In this document: one piece after another, positions 45,488 to 54,745 of the stretch | Layout: every line of letters starts with the position of its first letter | How positions within the stretch are numbered: the first letter of the stretch is position 1 | Assembly: GCF_009547075.1 (NCBI RefSeq) | Contig: NZ_WIPH01000011.1 | Location: forward strand, 1-64,000 | From: Gluconobacter aidae | Lineage (GTDB): Bacteria > Pseudomonadota > Alphaproteobacteria > Acetobacterales > Acetobacteraceae | DNA: 64,000 nt | Direction of reading: 5' to 3' | Position numbers and translations under genes: made by a program | Notes under the pieces: generated by a model | The model's input: the letters and a program-made list of their open reading frames with translations, nothing else | The model's database searches: none | What the model was told of the DNA's origin: nothing

Positions 45488-46099
45488 ATGAAAACAACGA
45501 TCCAGCTTGGGCTGGGACAGAAATGGACGGCATCGGCCACTGCAGAGCAGGGTGCAGGTGAGGTCAGGGAGATCATGACTCTGGGTGCCGGCCGGGTGGG
45601 TTTCCGGGTGGAAAACCAGTCGCTGGCTCTGACGCAGGTTTCCGAGGCGGCGTACAGGGCATGGATCAGAGAGACGGAGGCCGTATTGACCAGAGACGCC
45701 ATCCCAGCGGCGCAGCTTTCTCCGGGGCGGGAACTCGGGCGTCGTATCCGGCTTCTTCGGGAGATGGCGGGCCTGAGCCAGCAGCAGCTTGCGGACAAAG
45801 TCGGGATTTCGCGCTCGGCCGTGGCATTCTGGGAAACGGGCCGCTCGGGACATGTCGGCAAGCATCTGGGCAGTCTCGCGCAGGTGCTGGGCGTCGAACC
45901 TGAAGTGCTGCTGACAGGAATGGCCTACAAGGCCATTCAGGCGACTCTCACCCCTGACGAAAACACTATGCTCACGCTCTACCGGCAGCTTGATCCTCTC
46001 ATCAAGCTTCAGGCCCAGAAATGGATCGAGCGCCGCGTGCGCAACAAAACAGGCGAAGAACAGGACGCAAAGCCTGTCACTCAGCCTAAAAGAGCCTGA
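45488..46099 (+). CDS. XRE-family helix-turn-helix regulator
   Basis: 203-aa DNA-binding protein. The start at 45488 has GGAGG 7 nt upstream; the longer TTG start at 45440 would run through the terminator and is rejected. Residues 1-80 form an N-terminal domain of unknown type (LGLGQKWTASATAEQGAGEV). A cro/CI-type HTH spans about 80-140 (ELGRRIRLLREMAGLSQQQL and ADKVGISRSAVAFWETGRSG). The C-terminal part (LTPDENTMLTLYRQLDPLIK) is helical and basic. The target genes are unknown; it may act on its own structured leader. Confidence 0.8.
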   Translation: MKTTIQLGLGQKWTASATAEQGAGEVREIMTLGAGRVGFRVENQSLALTQVSEAAYRAWIRETEAVLTRDAIPAAQLSPGRELGRRIRLLREMAGLSQQQLADKVGISRSAVAFWETGRSGHVGKHLGSLAQVLGVEPEVLLTGMAYKAIQATLTPDENTMLTLYRQLDPLIKLQAQKWIERRVRNKTGEEQDAKPVTQPKRA

Positions 46100-46135
46100 T
46101 CTCCCGGCCTGACAGATGTCAGGCCGGTCTGCGTT

Positions 46136-48679
46136 TTAGGACGGACGCTTGCGCGGTCCCCCCGGCCGCCGGTTTCCTTTCGCGGGGAAACTGCGGCCAC
46201 CCGGCTTTTTGGGGCCGGAAAAACCCGCCCTGTTGCCGGGTCTGTCGTTATGGCCGCTGCGGCCAAGGCGGCCCCCGATGCGCTGCTGCTTCTGGCTCTC
46301 GCGCATCCGGCTCTGCGTCCGCAGGACCTGTTCAATCCAGTCATTGAGAATGGACGTGTTGATTTCCGCGTCCTGACGGGCCGGATAGGCGTCCGGGAAC
46401 CGCAGAGCCAGCCACCGCCAGGCCACCAGCCGCTTGTGCCTCTTCTCCGCCCGCTCCAGTTCCTCGCGCCCCGCCTGTTCCGGATGCGGCAGACGCCCTG
46501 TTCCCGGCGGCGGGACCGGACGTCCGGCGGCATGGTCCGCCGCCCACTGGACCAGACGCTGGATGCCATTGTCCCGCTCGTCAATCGGGCACATGGCATA
46601 GGTCCAGCGTGTCGAAAGGTCGAGGTTTTCCACACCTTCCAGAGCGGCTGCAATTTCCAGCGCCTGTTCCATGTCGGCGAGGCGGTAGTTCGGGTCATCC
46701 GCGCGTAGAACGGCGTGTTTGATGCGGGTCAGGACACCGTAGAGACTGTCGCTGTCGATCTCTTCGGCCACAGCCCGGACAATGTCCGAGTCCGGTTGCA
46801 CGAGAGGGCGGAGTTCCTTGATCTCTTCGGGCGGGGCGCTGAGCATCTTTCTGACAAAACTCGGGCTGCCAGCACCGGCCAGCACGCAGACCAGCCCGCT
46901 TTCATGTTTGCCGTAACGCCCGGCGCGACCGCCGATCTGCTTGACTTCCTGCGAGACCAGATCGCGCGTCTGCCGGCCGTCGAACTTGCGTAGCGCGCTG
47001 AACACGACACGGCGAATGGAGAGGTTCAGCCCCATGCCGATGGCATCTGTCGCAATGAGAATATCGGCCTCGCCACTGTTGAAGCGGGCGGCTTCGGCGC
47101 GCCGGACTTCCGGACTCAGGGCACCATAGACCACGGCAACCCGACGCCCGCGCGCCATGAGTTCGGCCCGCAGGTCCAGGACTTCGCGGCGGGAGAAGGC
47201 GATGACGGCATCGCTGGGCTTCAGCTCATCGAGATGCAGCGTTTCACCCGCCTTGAGCGGGCTTTTGCGTTCGAGATGGATCTCGTCCACCGGGTCGTCG
47301 CAAAGCTCGGCAATGCGCTTGACGAGAGGGATGCAGTCCGGCGCGCCAAGAATGAAGACGTGCCGGGCCGGGACACCCATGATGGCAGCCGTCCAGGCAG
47401 CGCCACGGTCCGGGTCGGCCAGCATCTGCGCTTCGTCGATGATCGCCACATCCACCGGATTGTGGAACGGGCACATCTCGACCGTCGCCGCCAGATGGCG
47501 CGCACCCGGCATTTCGATCCGCTCTTCACCCGTGGACAGCGATGCCGGAACGCCGCGTGAGAGCAGGGACTCGCGGAATTCGTGCGCCAGAAGCCGCAGC
47601 GGTGCGAGCGCCAGACCGCTCTCGGCATTCGCCAGCGCATTGAGCGCGGTATAGGATTTTCCAGAGTTCGTCGGACCCGTCACCAGCGTGATGCGACGCT
47701 TCAGCGCACGTGCCGTGCGGAAATGCCCGGCAAACCGGTCCAGCGCGGCCACGCGGGCAATGGCGGCATTACCGGCCTTGTTGCCCAGATCCAGAACTTC
47801 CGGCCGGTCCTTGGTTCCGCTGCGCCATTGCGGCAGGAAGGTCCGGAGGCGCTTGAGCTCTGCCGGGTCAAAGAAGAACAGCTCAATCCCGTCCGGTCGG
47901 GTTTCGCGGCGGGCAATGGGAATCCGGTTTTCGGCGATCCAGCGCAGGGCTTCGCGACGCGAACAGTGCAGGACATTCGGCAGCTCGTCGAAGCTGACCA
48001 GCCCTTCTTCCCACTGGCGCAGACGCTCAAGCTCACGCGCCCTGCGTTCTTCCGCACGGGCCTGAATATCGGCCTGTTCGCGGGCACGGCGTTCTTCGGC
48101 AATCCGCAGATCGTCCTCGAAGCCGAGATCGACGCTGCCGAATGCAGCCGCGATGCTCTGGGACAGCTTTTCAAGCTGGCCGCTCGACAGGATCACGCCC
48201 GTATCGGCGAGATCGGCGCGGACATCCTCCAGCACGGCGCGCGGGGAGTCGCCCATTTCCTGCCAGCGCGTCATCAGGACATCGTCGAGCGTCCGGCGCA
48301 GGGCAGGCATGTCGGCACGTGGATCATGGATGCGGGCCGCGGCTTCCTGCGTATCCGGCTTGCCGACCCAGACCTCGCCAGCCCTGCGGCACACATTCAT
48401 GAGTTGGGACGCCCAGGTCTTGCGGCGCACGACGCACAGCGCCTCGATCAGCCCGTCATGGGAAAGGGTTGCTTCTGGCCCTTCAAGCCTGCGCGCGACC
48501 TGCCGCAGCAGGGCAGGGCGCTCGCGCGGCGTGATGTCGAGCGCGGGCCCGAATTCGGCTTCGGCCCGCTGAAGGGCGCGTTCGGCCGGAGAAAAAGAGT
48601 CGGCAAGAGTGGCGTCCGGCATGGAGTCGTCTGTCATAAGAGTCTTGTGCGTCATTCCGGCATGCGCTTCAACGCGCAT
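46136..48679 (-). CDS. SUV3-like DEAD/DEAH-box RNA helicase
   Basis: About 847-aa superfamily 2 helicase of the mitochondrial SUV3 kind. An N-terminal region of 310 residues has a charged coiled coil (IAEERRAREQADIQARAEER). Helicase motifs: I GPTNSGKSYTALNA, II IIDEAQM, III-like ILGAPDC, V IATDAIGMGLNLSI and VI QIGGRAGRYG. A SUV3 C-terminal domain follows, then a basic Gly/Arg/Lys/Pro-rich tail (about 780-847) likely to bind RNA. In mitochondria SUV3 works with PNPase in RNA decay, so a role alongside RNase E (rne in this window) is reasonable inference. The start is uncertain: ATG 48679, 48655 or 48637 are in frame and none has a strong site. Confidence 0.88.
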   Translation of the reverse strand: MRVEAHAGMTHKTLMTDDSMPDATLADSFSPAERALQRAEAEFGPALDITPRERPALLRQVARRLEGPEATLSHDGLIEALCVVRRKTWASQLMNVCRRAGEVWVGKPDTQEAAARIHDPRADMPALRRTLDDVLMTRWQEMGDSPRAVLEDVRADLADTGVILSSGQLEKLSQSIAAAFGSVDLGFEDDLRIAEERRAREQADIQARAEERRARELERLRQWEEGLVSFDELPNVLHCSRREALRWIAENRIPIARRETRPDGIELFFFDPAELKRLRTFLPQWRSGTKDRPEVLDLGNKAGNAAIARVAALDRFAGHFRTARALKRRITLVTGPTNSGKSYTALNALANAESGLALAPLRLLAHEFRESLLSRGVPASLSTGEERIEMPGARHLAATVEMCPFHNPVDVAIIDEAQMLADPDRGAAWTAAIMGVPARHVFILGAPDCIPLVKRIAELCDDPVDEIHLERKSPLKAGETLHLDELKPSDAVIAFSRREVLDLRAELMARGRRVAVVYGALSPEVRRAEAARFNSGEADILIATDAIGMGLNLSIRRVVFSALRKFDGRQTRDLVSQEVKQIGGRAGRYGKHESGLVCVLAGAGSPSFVRKMLSAPPEEIKELRPLVQPDSDIVRAVAEEIDSDSLYGVLTRIKHAVLRADDPNYRLADMEQALEIAAALEGVENLDLSTRWTYAMCPIDERDNGIQRLVQWAADHAAGRPVPPPGTGRLPHPEQAGREELERAEKRHKRLVAWRWLALRFPDAYPARQDAEINTSILNDWIEQVLRTQSRMRESQKQQRIGGRLGRSGHNDRPGNRAGFSGPKKPGGRSFPAKGNRRPGGPRKRPS

Positions 48680-48772
48680 GGGTTTCCCGAGCGGTGACGA
48701 TTGGGCTAAAAGACCCGACCATTATCAGGTCCGTGACCTGTTATCCGTTCCGAACCGGAGACAGAACCAGAC

Positions 48773-49660
48773 ATGTCCAACCCGACTTTTGCCGCCCCGA
48801 CTCCGACTATTGACGAGCCTCTGACCGGCCTGGTGCCGTTTGAAGGCCATCCGAAGCAGTACCGCCTGGCTGAACCGAGCAAGGAATACGCCCATCTGTA
48901 TCCCGCGAAGGTGCTGACGGTCCATCACTGGACGGACCGCCTGTTCAGCTTCACCACGACGCGCGATCCGGGCTTACGTTTCGAAAACGGCCAGTTCGCG
49001 ATGATCGGCATCGAGGTCGAAGGCAAGCCGCTTCTGCGCGCCTATTCGATCGCGTCCGCCAACTATGAAGACCATATGGAGTTTCTTTCCATCGCGGTGC
49101 CCGATGGTCCGCTGACCTCGCGTCTGCGTCATGTCAAGGTGGGTGATACGGTCCTGATCGGTCGCAAGCCGGTTGGCACGCTGCTGCTCGACAACCTCAA
49201 GCCGGGCCGCAACCTGTATTTCCTCTCCACGGGGACGGGTCTGGCGCCGTTCATGAGCCTCATCAAAGATCCCGAGGCGTACGAGCGCTATGAGAACGTG
49301 ATCCTCAGCCACACCGTCCGTATTTCGGGCGAGCTGGCCTATGAGAACCATATCCGTCACGAACTGCCGGAGCACGAGTTCCTGGGTGAGTTCGTCAAGG
49401 ACAAGCTGCGCTATTACCCGGCCGTGACGCGTGAAGACTATGCCGTGACCGATCGCATCACCAAGCTGATCGAGACGGGCAAGATCTTCGAGGATCTGGG
49501 TATCGACAAGCTCGATCCCGAGCATGACCGCGTCATGATTTGCGGTTCGCCGGAAATGCTGGCCGACACCGAAGCCCTTCTTGAGCGTATGGGTTTCGTG
49601 GAAGGCAATATGAGCCATCAGGGTTCGTATGTCGTTGAAAAGGCCTTTGCCGAGCGCTGA
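48773..49660 (+). CDS. fpr: Ferredoxin--NADP reductase
   Basis: 295-aa bacterial-type FNR that moves electrons between NADPH and ferredoxin or flavodoxin. The FAD-binding barrel carries RAYSIASANYEDHMEFLSI, and the NADP-binding domain has YFLSTGTGLAPFMSLIKDPE and MICGSPEML. The end VEKAFAER is the usual aromatic-poor bacterial form, where Val-Glu-Lys-Ala-Phe precedes the tip. About 35 residues at the N-terminus are extra relative to short FNRs. It diverges from the helicase gene and precedes glutathione reductase by 25 bp, making a redox pair. Confidence 0.93.
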   Translation: MSNPTFAAPTPTIDEPLTGLVPFEGHPKQYRLAEPSKEYAHLYPAKVLTVHHWTDRLFSFTTTRDPGLRFENGQFAMIGIEVEGKPLLRAYSIASANYEDHMEFLSIAVPDGPLTSRLRHVKVGDTVLIGRKPVGTLLLDNLKPGRNLYFLSTGTGLAPFMSLIKDPEAYERYENVILSHTVRISGELAYENHIRHELPEHEFLGEFVKDKLRYYPAVTREDYAVTDRITKLIETGKIFEDLGIDKLDPEHDRVMICGSPEMLADTEALLERMGFVEGNMSHQGSYVVEKAFAER

Positions 49661-49685
49661 GGTCTCAAAGGCACGAAAGGCCGGG

Positions 49686-51080
49686 ATGATGCAGGATTTT
49701 GATCTGTTCGTTATTGGTGCCGGTTCGGGCGGGGTGCGCTGTGCGCGCATTGCCGCCCAGAACGGAGCGCGCGTCGCGCTTGCGGAGCGCCGACACTGGG
49801 GCGGAACCTGTGTCAATCTCGGTTGCGTGCCCAAGAAACTGATGGTTTATGCGGCCGATTATGGCCGCGAGATCGCCGATGCCCCGTCCTATGGCTGGGA
49901 CGTCAAACCGGTCGCGCATGACTGGTCCACGCTGATCAGCGCGAAGGACCGCGAGATCGGGCGCCTGAACCGCATCTATGTCTCGATGCTGGAAAAGGCC
50001 GGGGTCACGCTGTTTACGGGCGATGCCAGTTTCGTGGACTCTCATACGGTCGAGATCGGCCCGTCCGAGCTGGCGCCGGATGCGTCCGTCCAGCGTATCC
50101 GGGCAAAGAACATCGTCATCGCCACGGGCTCCACGCCCACGCGCCTGAACATTCCCGGCGCCGAACATGCGATCGTCTCGGACGACGCCTTCCATCTGGC
50201 GGATCGCCCCGAGCGCGTCGCCGTGATCGGCAGCGGCTATATCGGTATCGAATTCGCCGGGATTTTCGCGGGACTGGGTTCGAAGGTTGATCTGGTCTTC
50301 CGCCAGCAGCTTCCCCTGCGCGGCTTTGACCATGAAATGCGCGTCCATCTTTCCGAACTGCTGCCGCTGAACGGCATCAAGGCGTATCCTGGACACTGTC
50401 CCGAGCGGATCGAAAAGGTTGCAGACGGCTATCGTCTGCATCTTGAGGGGGGCGATGTTATCGAGACGGACTGCGTGTTCATGGCGACGGGCCGCCACCC
50501 CAATCTGGCGCCGTTGAAGCTGGACAATGCGGGCGTCGCCACATGGGACGGCCGTATTCCGGCCAGGCCCGACGATGCGACGACCAACGTACCCGGCATC
50601 TATGCCATCGGTGACGTGACGGACACCTACAACCTCACGCCGACCGCCATCGCCGAAGGTCATATCCTCGCGGAACGGCTGTTTGGTGAACCGGGCCGGG
50701 AATGGTCCTTCGCTACGACGCCCAAGGCCGTATTTTTTTCCCAGCCACTCGCAACGGTTGGTCTGACGGAAGAAGAGGCGGCAGAAAATCACGATCTGGA
50801 CATCTACACGTCCAGCTTCACGCCGATGCGCCAGACGCTTTCGGGCCGCAAGGGCAAGACCCTGATGAAGCTCGTCGTGGACGCAAAGAGCAGGGTCGTG
50901 CTTGGTGCTCATATGATCGGCCCGGATGCGCCTGAAATCATTCAGGGCCTCGCCATTGCGATCACAGCAAAGCTGACCAAGCGGGATTTCGATCGTACGA
51001 TCGGCCTGCATCCCACGAGCGCGGAAGAATTCGTGACCATGCGCGACGCCACCCGTCACGTTCCCCGAAAAACAGGCTGA
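49686..51080 (+). CDS. gor: Glutathione-disulfide reductase
   Basis: 464-aa flavoenzyme reducing glutathione disulfide with NADPH. FAD site FDLFVIGAGSGGVRCARIAA; redox-active disulfide GGTCVNLGCVPKKL; NADPH site IGSGYIGIEFAGIFAGLGSK; second FAD strand GIYAIGDVTD; catalytic His-Glu in IGLHPTSAEEFV. The FRQQLPLRGFDHEM stretch is typical for GR. The start at 49686 (or 49689) is chosen because it directly precedes the FAD motif; a frame extension to 49629 overlaps fpr. Likely in one transcript with fpr. Confidence 0.94.
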   Translation: MMQDFDLFVIGAGSGGVRCARIAAQNGARVALAERRHWGGTCVNLGCVPKKLMVYAADYGREIADAPSYGWDVKPVAHDWSTLISAKDREIGRLNRIYVSMLEKAGVTLFTGDASFVDSHTVEIGPSELAPDASVQRIRAKNIVIATGSTPTRLNIPGAEHAIVSDDAFHLADRPERVAVIGSGYIGIEFAGIFAGLGSKVDLVFRQQLPLRGFDHEMRVHLSELLPLNGIKAYPGHCPERIEKVADGYRLHLEGGDVIETDCVFMATGRHPNLAPLKLDNAGVATWDGRIPARPDDATTNVPGIYAIGDVTDTYNLTPTAIAEGHILAERLFGEPGREWSFATTPKAVFFSQPLATVGLTEEEAAENHDLDIYTSSFTPMRQTLSGRKGKTLMKLVVDAKSRVVLGAHMIGPDAPEIIQGLAIAITAKLTKRDFDRTIGLHPTSAEEFVTMRDATRHVPRKTG

Positions 51081-51160
51081 CCCATCATGACGGCGCGTAA
51101 CGGTCTTACGGAGGCCCCGCAGACGGGCCGTCACATATTTTCTGAAGGTCCGTCCCGGGC

Positions 51161-53200
51161 ATGAATCTTGGCTGGCTGTTTGCCCCGTCCATTACGTCCG
51201 TCATGTTTGCGCTCCGCACCACGATTGCAGCCCTTCTGGCGCTGGCGATCGCGCTGTGGATGGAACTCGGTGAGCCGCAATGGGCCGCCATGACCGTCTG
51301 GATCGTCGCGCAGAATTCGCGCGGCGAAAGTATTTCCAAGGGACGGTGGCGTCTGGTTGGCACCGTCATCGGGATGGTGATGGCCATCGTGCTGATGGCG
51401 GCCTTTCCGCAATATCCGTGGCTGTTTCTGCCGGCTCTGGCGCTCTGGGTGGGGCTTTGCGCGGGTCTTGCCACCCTGACGCACAACTTCCGCGGCTATG
51501 CGCTCGTACTCGCGGGCTATACCTGCACCATCATCGCGCTGGGCGCGGTAAAAGAACCGGATCACGTTTTCAATATCGCCATGGCCCGTGGGACATATAT
51601 TTTCCTGGGCGTGATCTGCGAGACGGCCATGGGCATGATCGCCCTGCCTAACGTCGCAGGTCGTGCGCGTGAGGAACTGCGCAAGCGTCTTCAGGGTATT
51701 CTGACCCGTGCCATTCCCGCCCTGACGGCCGTGCTTCGCCAGAAGACAGGCGCGACAGACGATCTGTCTGCCCTGCTGGGTTCGCTTCAGGCCTCCAGCG
51801 ACCAGATCGAATTCAGTCGGATCGAGATCCGCAGCGAGGGCAACGAGGTCGAGCACGCCTATGTCACGCTCGGTCTTGTCGCGCGCGTCCTGTCGCGCGG
51901 GCTGGGTCTGCGGACCCGCATGACGTCTGTCACGCATCAGCCCGAAGCCCTGCGGCCTTTCCTTGAGGAAATGGCGTCCGCCCTGGATGGAATGCCCGAG
52001 CGTCTGCTTACGGACCGCCGGGGTATTGCGGCACTGGTTCAGGCTGAGGCCCTGCTGGCGGAATGTCGTGGGCGCATGCAGACGATCCTCCCCCGCGATG
52101 ACGAGGATTCGCTCAATGAGGGAATCATCCTCACGGGCGTTGAGGTCATGCTCTCCGATCTGTGCGAGACCCTGCGCTCTTACCGGGCGAGTGTGGATGG
52201 AGCTCCGGTATCCGAACGCCATCGTCTGACCCGCAATCCGGACTGGCGCGCCTCGATGCGCAATGGTGTCCGCACGACCGTGGCCCTGCTGTTCGGCGCC
52301 TATGTGTGGGAAGTTACGGCCTGGCCTCAGGGAAGCGTGTTCCTGACATTCATCGCTGTCGTCTGCGCCCGGTTCGCGACGTTTGAAAACACCGTGCTGC
52401 TGAGTGCGGCATTCTTTTACGGTGCTGTCGCCGCGGCGGTGGCCAGCGTCATTCCGGTTTTCATCGTCATGCCCGTGACGGCCAATTATCCGTTCTTCTG
52501 CCTTGTGGCAGGCTTCTTCATGATGCTGGGCGGGCTGGCGTCCCGCAATCCGTCCACCGCCGTCATGGCGGCGTCCTATGGCACATTCTTCCCATTCCTG
52601 CTGGGCATGGACAACCAGGGACGCATCAACGAACTCGGCTGGTTTAACACCACCATCGCCCTCCTGCTGGGGCTTGGTGCCGGTGTGGTGATTTTCCGCG
52701 CCGTGCTGCCCTTCACCCCGGCACGGGCGGGAGAGGTCCTGCGCTATCAGCTCAAGCGGAGCCTGCGACGGCTCGCGCTGCCGGGGGTGGTGATGGACGA
52801 ATATGTCTGGATCAACGAGGGCACGCAGAGCATGGAACGCGCCGTGCGTTTTGCCGGCTCTCTGTCCGGTGACCGGGCGGAGGCCATGCTGCGCGGAACA
52901 TTGTCGGTTCTGACGGTCGGGCGTAACGTGTTGATGCTCCGCAAGCTTGCCGAGCATGGAAGCCTGCCGGACACGGCGGTGATGGCGGTGGACGGGCTGG
53001 TCCGCAACCTGCTGCGTCGCAAGCTGCCCCTGACCCATACGACCGCCACGATCGACCCCACCCTGGACGAACTTTATGCGCTGGAGCGTCAGTCACAGGA
53101 TCCGTCGATCCGGCATGATCTGGTGCTGGCCATCGGCTCCCTGCTGATCGTGCGTACCGAGATGCCGGTCAGCAGGGCCTTTCTCAAGGGTGCGTTCTGA
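51161..53200 (+). CDS. FUSC-family membrane exporter (AaeB / fusaric-acid resistance type)
   Basis: 679-aa inner-membrane protein with two transmembrane blocks of about six helices each (about 15-160 and 370-510), separated and followed by cytoplasmic domains (about 170-360 and 525-679). That is the FUSC / AaeB architecture for proton-driven efflux of aromatic acids or similar weak acids. Conserved-looking parts are GEPQWAAMTVWIVAQNSRGE, KGRWRLVGTVIGMV, and the repeated RNGVRTTVALLFGAYVWEVT and AWPQGSVFLTFIAVV. No membrane-fusion partner gene (AaeA/HlyD type) is beside it. An open frame of 635 codons on the other strand is compositional. Confidence 0.86.
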   Translation: MNLGWLFAPSITSVMFALRTTIAALLALAIALWMELGEPQWAAMTVWIVAQNSRGESISKGRWRLVGTVIGMVMAIVLMAAFPQYPWLFLPALALWVGLCAGLATLTHNFRGYALVLAGYTCTIIALGAVKEPDHVFNIAMARGTYIFLGVICETAMGMIALPNVAGRAREELRKRLQGILTRAIPALTAVLRQKTGATDDLSALLGSLQASSDQIEFSRIEIRSEGNEVEHAYVTLGLVARVLSRGLGLRTRMTSVTHQPEALRPFLEEMASALDGMPERLLTDRRGIAALVQAEALLAECRGRMQTILPRDDEDSLNEGIILTGVEVMLSDLCETLRSYRASVDGAPVSERHRLTRNPDWRASMRNGVRTTVALLFGAYVWEVTAWPQGSVFLTFIAVVCARFATFENTVLLSAAFFYGAVAAAVASVIPVFIVMPVTANYPFFCLVAGFFMMLGGLASRNPSTAVMAASYGTFFPFLLGMDNQGRINELGWFNTTIALLLGLGAGVVIFRAVLPFTPARAGEVLRYQLKRSLRRLALPGVVMDEYVWINEGTQSMERAVRFAGSLSGDRAEAMLRGTLSVLTVGRNVLMLRKLAEHGSLPDTAVMAVDGLVRNLLRRKLPLTHTTATIDPTLDELYALERQSQDPSIRHDLVLAIGSLLIVRTEMPVSRAFLKGAF

Positions 53201-53206
53201 CGCTCT

Positions 53207-54031
53207 TCAGGATGTGGCGAGGAACCGCAGCAGGTCCTCGTTCACCCGCTCGGCATGCGTCATGAACAGCCCGTGCGGGGCGCCGTCATAGGAAATCCAC
53301 GTTGATCCCGGAATGGCCGCGGCGGCCTTCTCGCCGGCGATTCCTGCCGGGACAGCAGAGTCGGCCGTCCCGTGGATTACCAGTGTCGGGACCGTAAAGG
53401 CCTGAAGATCAGGGCGGAAATCCGTCATGCCCCAGGCATCCACGCAGTCCAGCGTCGCCATCAGGCTCGCCATGGACGCCAGCAGGAACGACCAGTCCAG
53501 CACGCCCTGGCTGACCGGATGATGCATCAGGCTGACACCGTAGAAATCGGGAATGAAATCTTTCAGGAAGCCGAAACGGTCCTGACGGATCTTCTGCTTG
53601 ATCCCGTCGAACACGGAAATGTCCACGCCCTTGGGATTGTCTGGGGTTTTGAGCAGGAAGGGGACGACGGAAGACAGCAGGACCGTCTTGGAAATGCGTG
53701 ACCGGCCATGGCGGCTCAGATATCGGGCGACTTCACCACCACCCATCGAGAAACCGACCAGCGTGGCATCCCACAGATCAATCTGCTCAAGGATGACCGC
53801 CAGATCATCCGCCAGCGTGTCGTAATCGTAGCAGTTGATCGGATGGCCCGACTGGCCAAAGCCGCGGCGGTCATAGGTGATGACACGATAACCCGCCTCC
53901 ACCAGTGCCAGCGTCTGTTTTTCCCACATGTCCCCGGTAAGGGGCCATCCGTGGATCAGGACGACGGGCTTGCCTGCACCAATGTCCTTGATGTGGAGGC
54001 TCGTGCCATCAGTGGCGGTGATATACGGCAT
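53207..54031 (-). CDS. Alpha/beta hydrolase, chloroperoxidase/arylesterase-like
   Basis: 274-aa cytoplasmic serine hydrolase of the non-haem chloroperoxidase/esterase group. The fold marks are VVLIHGWPLTGDMWEKQ (oxyanion loop), the nucleophile elbow VGFSMGGGEVARY, acid in VIHGTADSAVP, and His in GAPHGLFMTHA. YDRRGFGQSGHP is typical of the group. These enzymes hydrolyse esters and, with acetate, make peracids; the natural substrate here is unknown. Its start codon lies 1 bp from the end of a perfect 15-bp inverted repeat that includes its Shine-Dalgarno. It is convergent with the FUSC gene, 6 bp apart. Confidence 0.87.
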   Translation of the reverse strand: MPYITATDGTSLHIKDIGAGKPVVLIHGWPLTGDMWEKQTLALVEAGYRVITYDRRGFGQSGHPINCYDYDTLADDLAVILEQIDLWDATLVGFSMGGGEVARYLSRHGRSRISKTVLLSSVVPFLLKTPDNPKGVDISVFDGIKQKIRQDRFGFLKDFIPDFYGVSLMHHPVSQGVLDWSFLLASMASLMATLDCVDAWGMTDFRPDLQAFTVPTLVIHGTADSAVPAGIAGEKAAAAIPGSTWISYDGAPHGLFMTHAERVNEDLLRFLATS

Positions 54032-54032
54032 G

Positions 54033-54070
54033 GTTCTGATCCTCGTAGGAGTTCATACGAGGATCAGAAC
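54033..54070 (-). promoter_or_regulatory. Perfect 15-bp inverted repeat at the start of the hydrolase gene
   Basis: GTTCTGATCCTCGTA (54033-54047) and TACGAGGATCAGAAC (54056-54070) are exact reverse complements separated by 8 nt. In the mRNA (minus strand) the second arm holds the GAGG ribosome binding site and ends one base before the ATG at 54031. The repeat can act as an operator at the DNA level or as a hairpin that hides the site. It is not followed by a T-tract, so it is not a terminator. Confidence 0.65.
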
Positions 54071-54095
54071 TTGTCGTCGGGACTTTGGTTGCGTC

Positions 54096-54515
54096 TTACC
54101 AGCCGTTTCCACGCGGGGCGACATAGCCGTTACCGGTTGCATCACCAAGCTGGCCGGACTGCGTGTTGTTGCTGCCTTGATAGGATGATCCGAACTTGGA
54201 CAGGTTCGCACCAGTTACGGAATCGCGCTCCACACCGGCTTCGTGGTCCGGATCGGGACCATGCTCGAAATCGGTGGACGGCGTGTCGGAATAGCCCGGC
54301 GGCGGCTTGCGGTGACCGTGTGCCCGGAAATGTTCACCACCGGTCGTAGCCTGCGACTGGGCATCGGTCTGACCCTGGGCCTGTCCTGACTGCGCGGGCA
54401 ATGTCGTGCCGGATGCGTAAGGCTGGCCGAAAGTCGCGGTCTGGGCCTGTGCCGCCCCTCCCAGCAGAGCGGTCGCCAGCAGGGCGTGGCAGAAGAAACG
54501 GGAAGAGGACAACAT
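54096..54515 (-). CDS. Small secreted protein of unknown function, Gln/Gly/Asn-rich
   Basis: 139-aa exported protein. The start at 54515 (MLSSSRFFCHALLATALLGG then AAQAQ) gives a clean signal peptide with AGGA about 9 nt upstream; the frame extends 27 codons further without a site. The mature part is hydrophilic and low-complexity: Gln/Ala/Thr-rich, then HFRAHGHRKPPPGYSDTPST, and an Asn/Gly/Ser-rich end (QGSNNTQSGQLGDATGNGYV). No family recognised. It lies upstream of, and in line with, the hydrolase gene, 25 bp from its inverted repeat. Confidence 0.7.
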   Translation of the reverse strand: MLSSSRFFCHALLATALLGGAAQAQTATFGQPYASGTTLPAQSGQAQGQTDAQSQATTGGEHFRAHGHRKPPPGYSDTPSTDFEHGPDPDHEAGVERDSVTGANLSKFGSSYQGSNNTQSGQLGDATGNGYVAPRGNGW

Positions 54516-54745
54516 GTGATCCGGTCCTTGGTCGATCATGACAACAAGGCTGCCTTCCGGATGAAACGCGACGTCAGGCTCTGACATCCCCGGCAAGGCG
54601 GCATATCAGTCTATAATCGGCCCGCTTTCTCCCGTGTTCAAGACTTCTTTTCTTCTGGAACCGTTTCAGAGTCGCCCCATATCAAAAGACATGACGATAT
54701 CAGTGCGGGATCAGTACGGGTTTTTCCGGTTCGGGGCGATGACTG

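Noticed and set aside
51131-53038. 635-codon minus-strand frame opposite the FUSC exporter
   Set aside because: His/Gln/Arg/Gly-rich with no folding pattern, while the plus strand has two clear membrane blocks of a known family.
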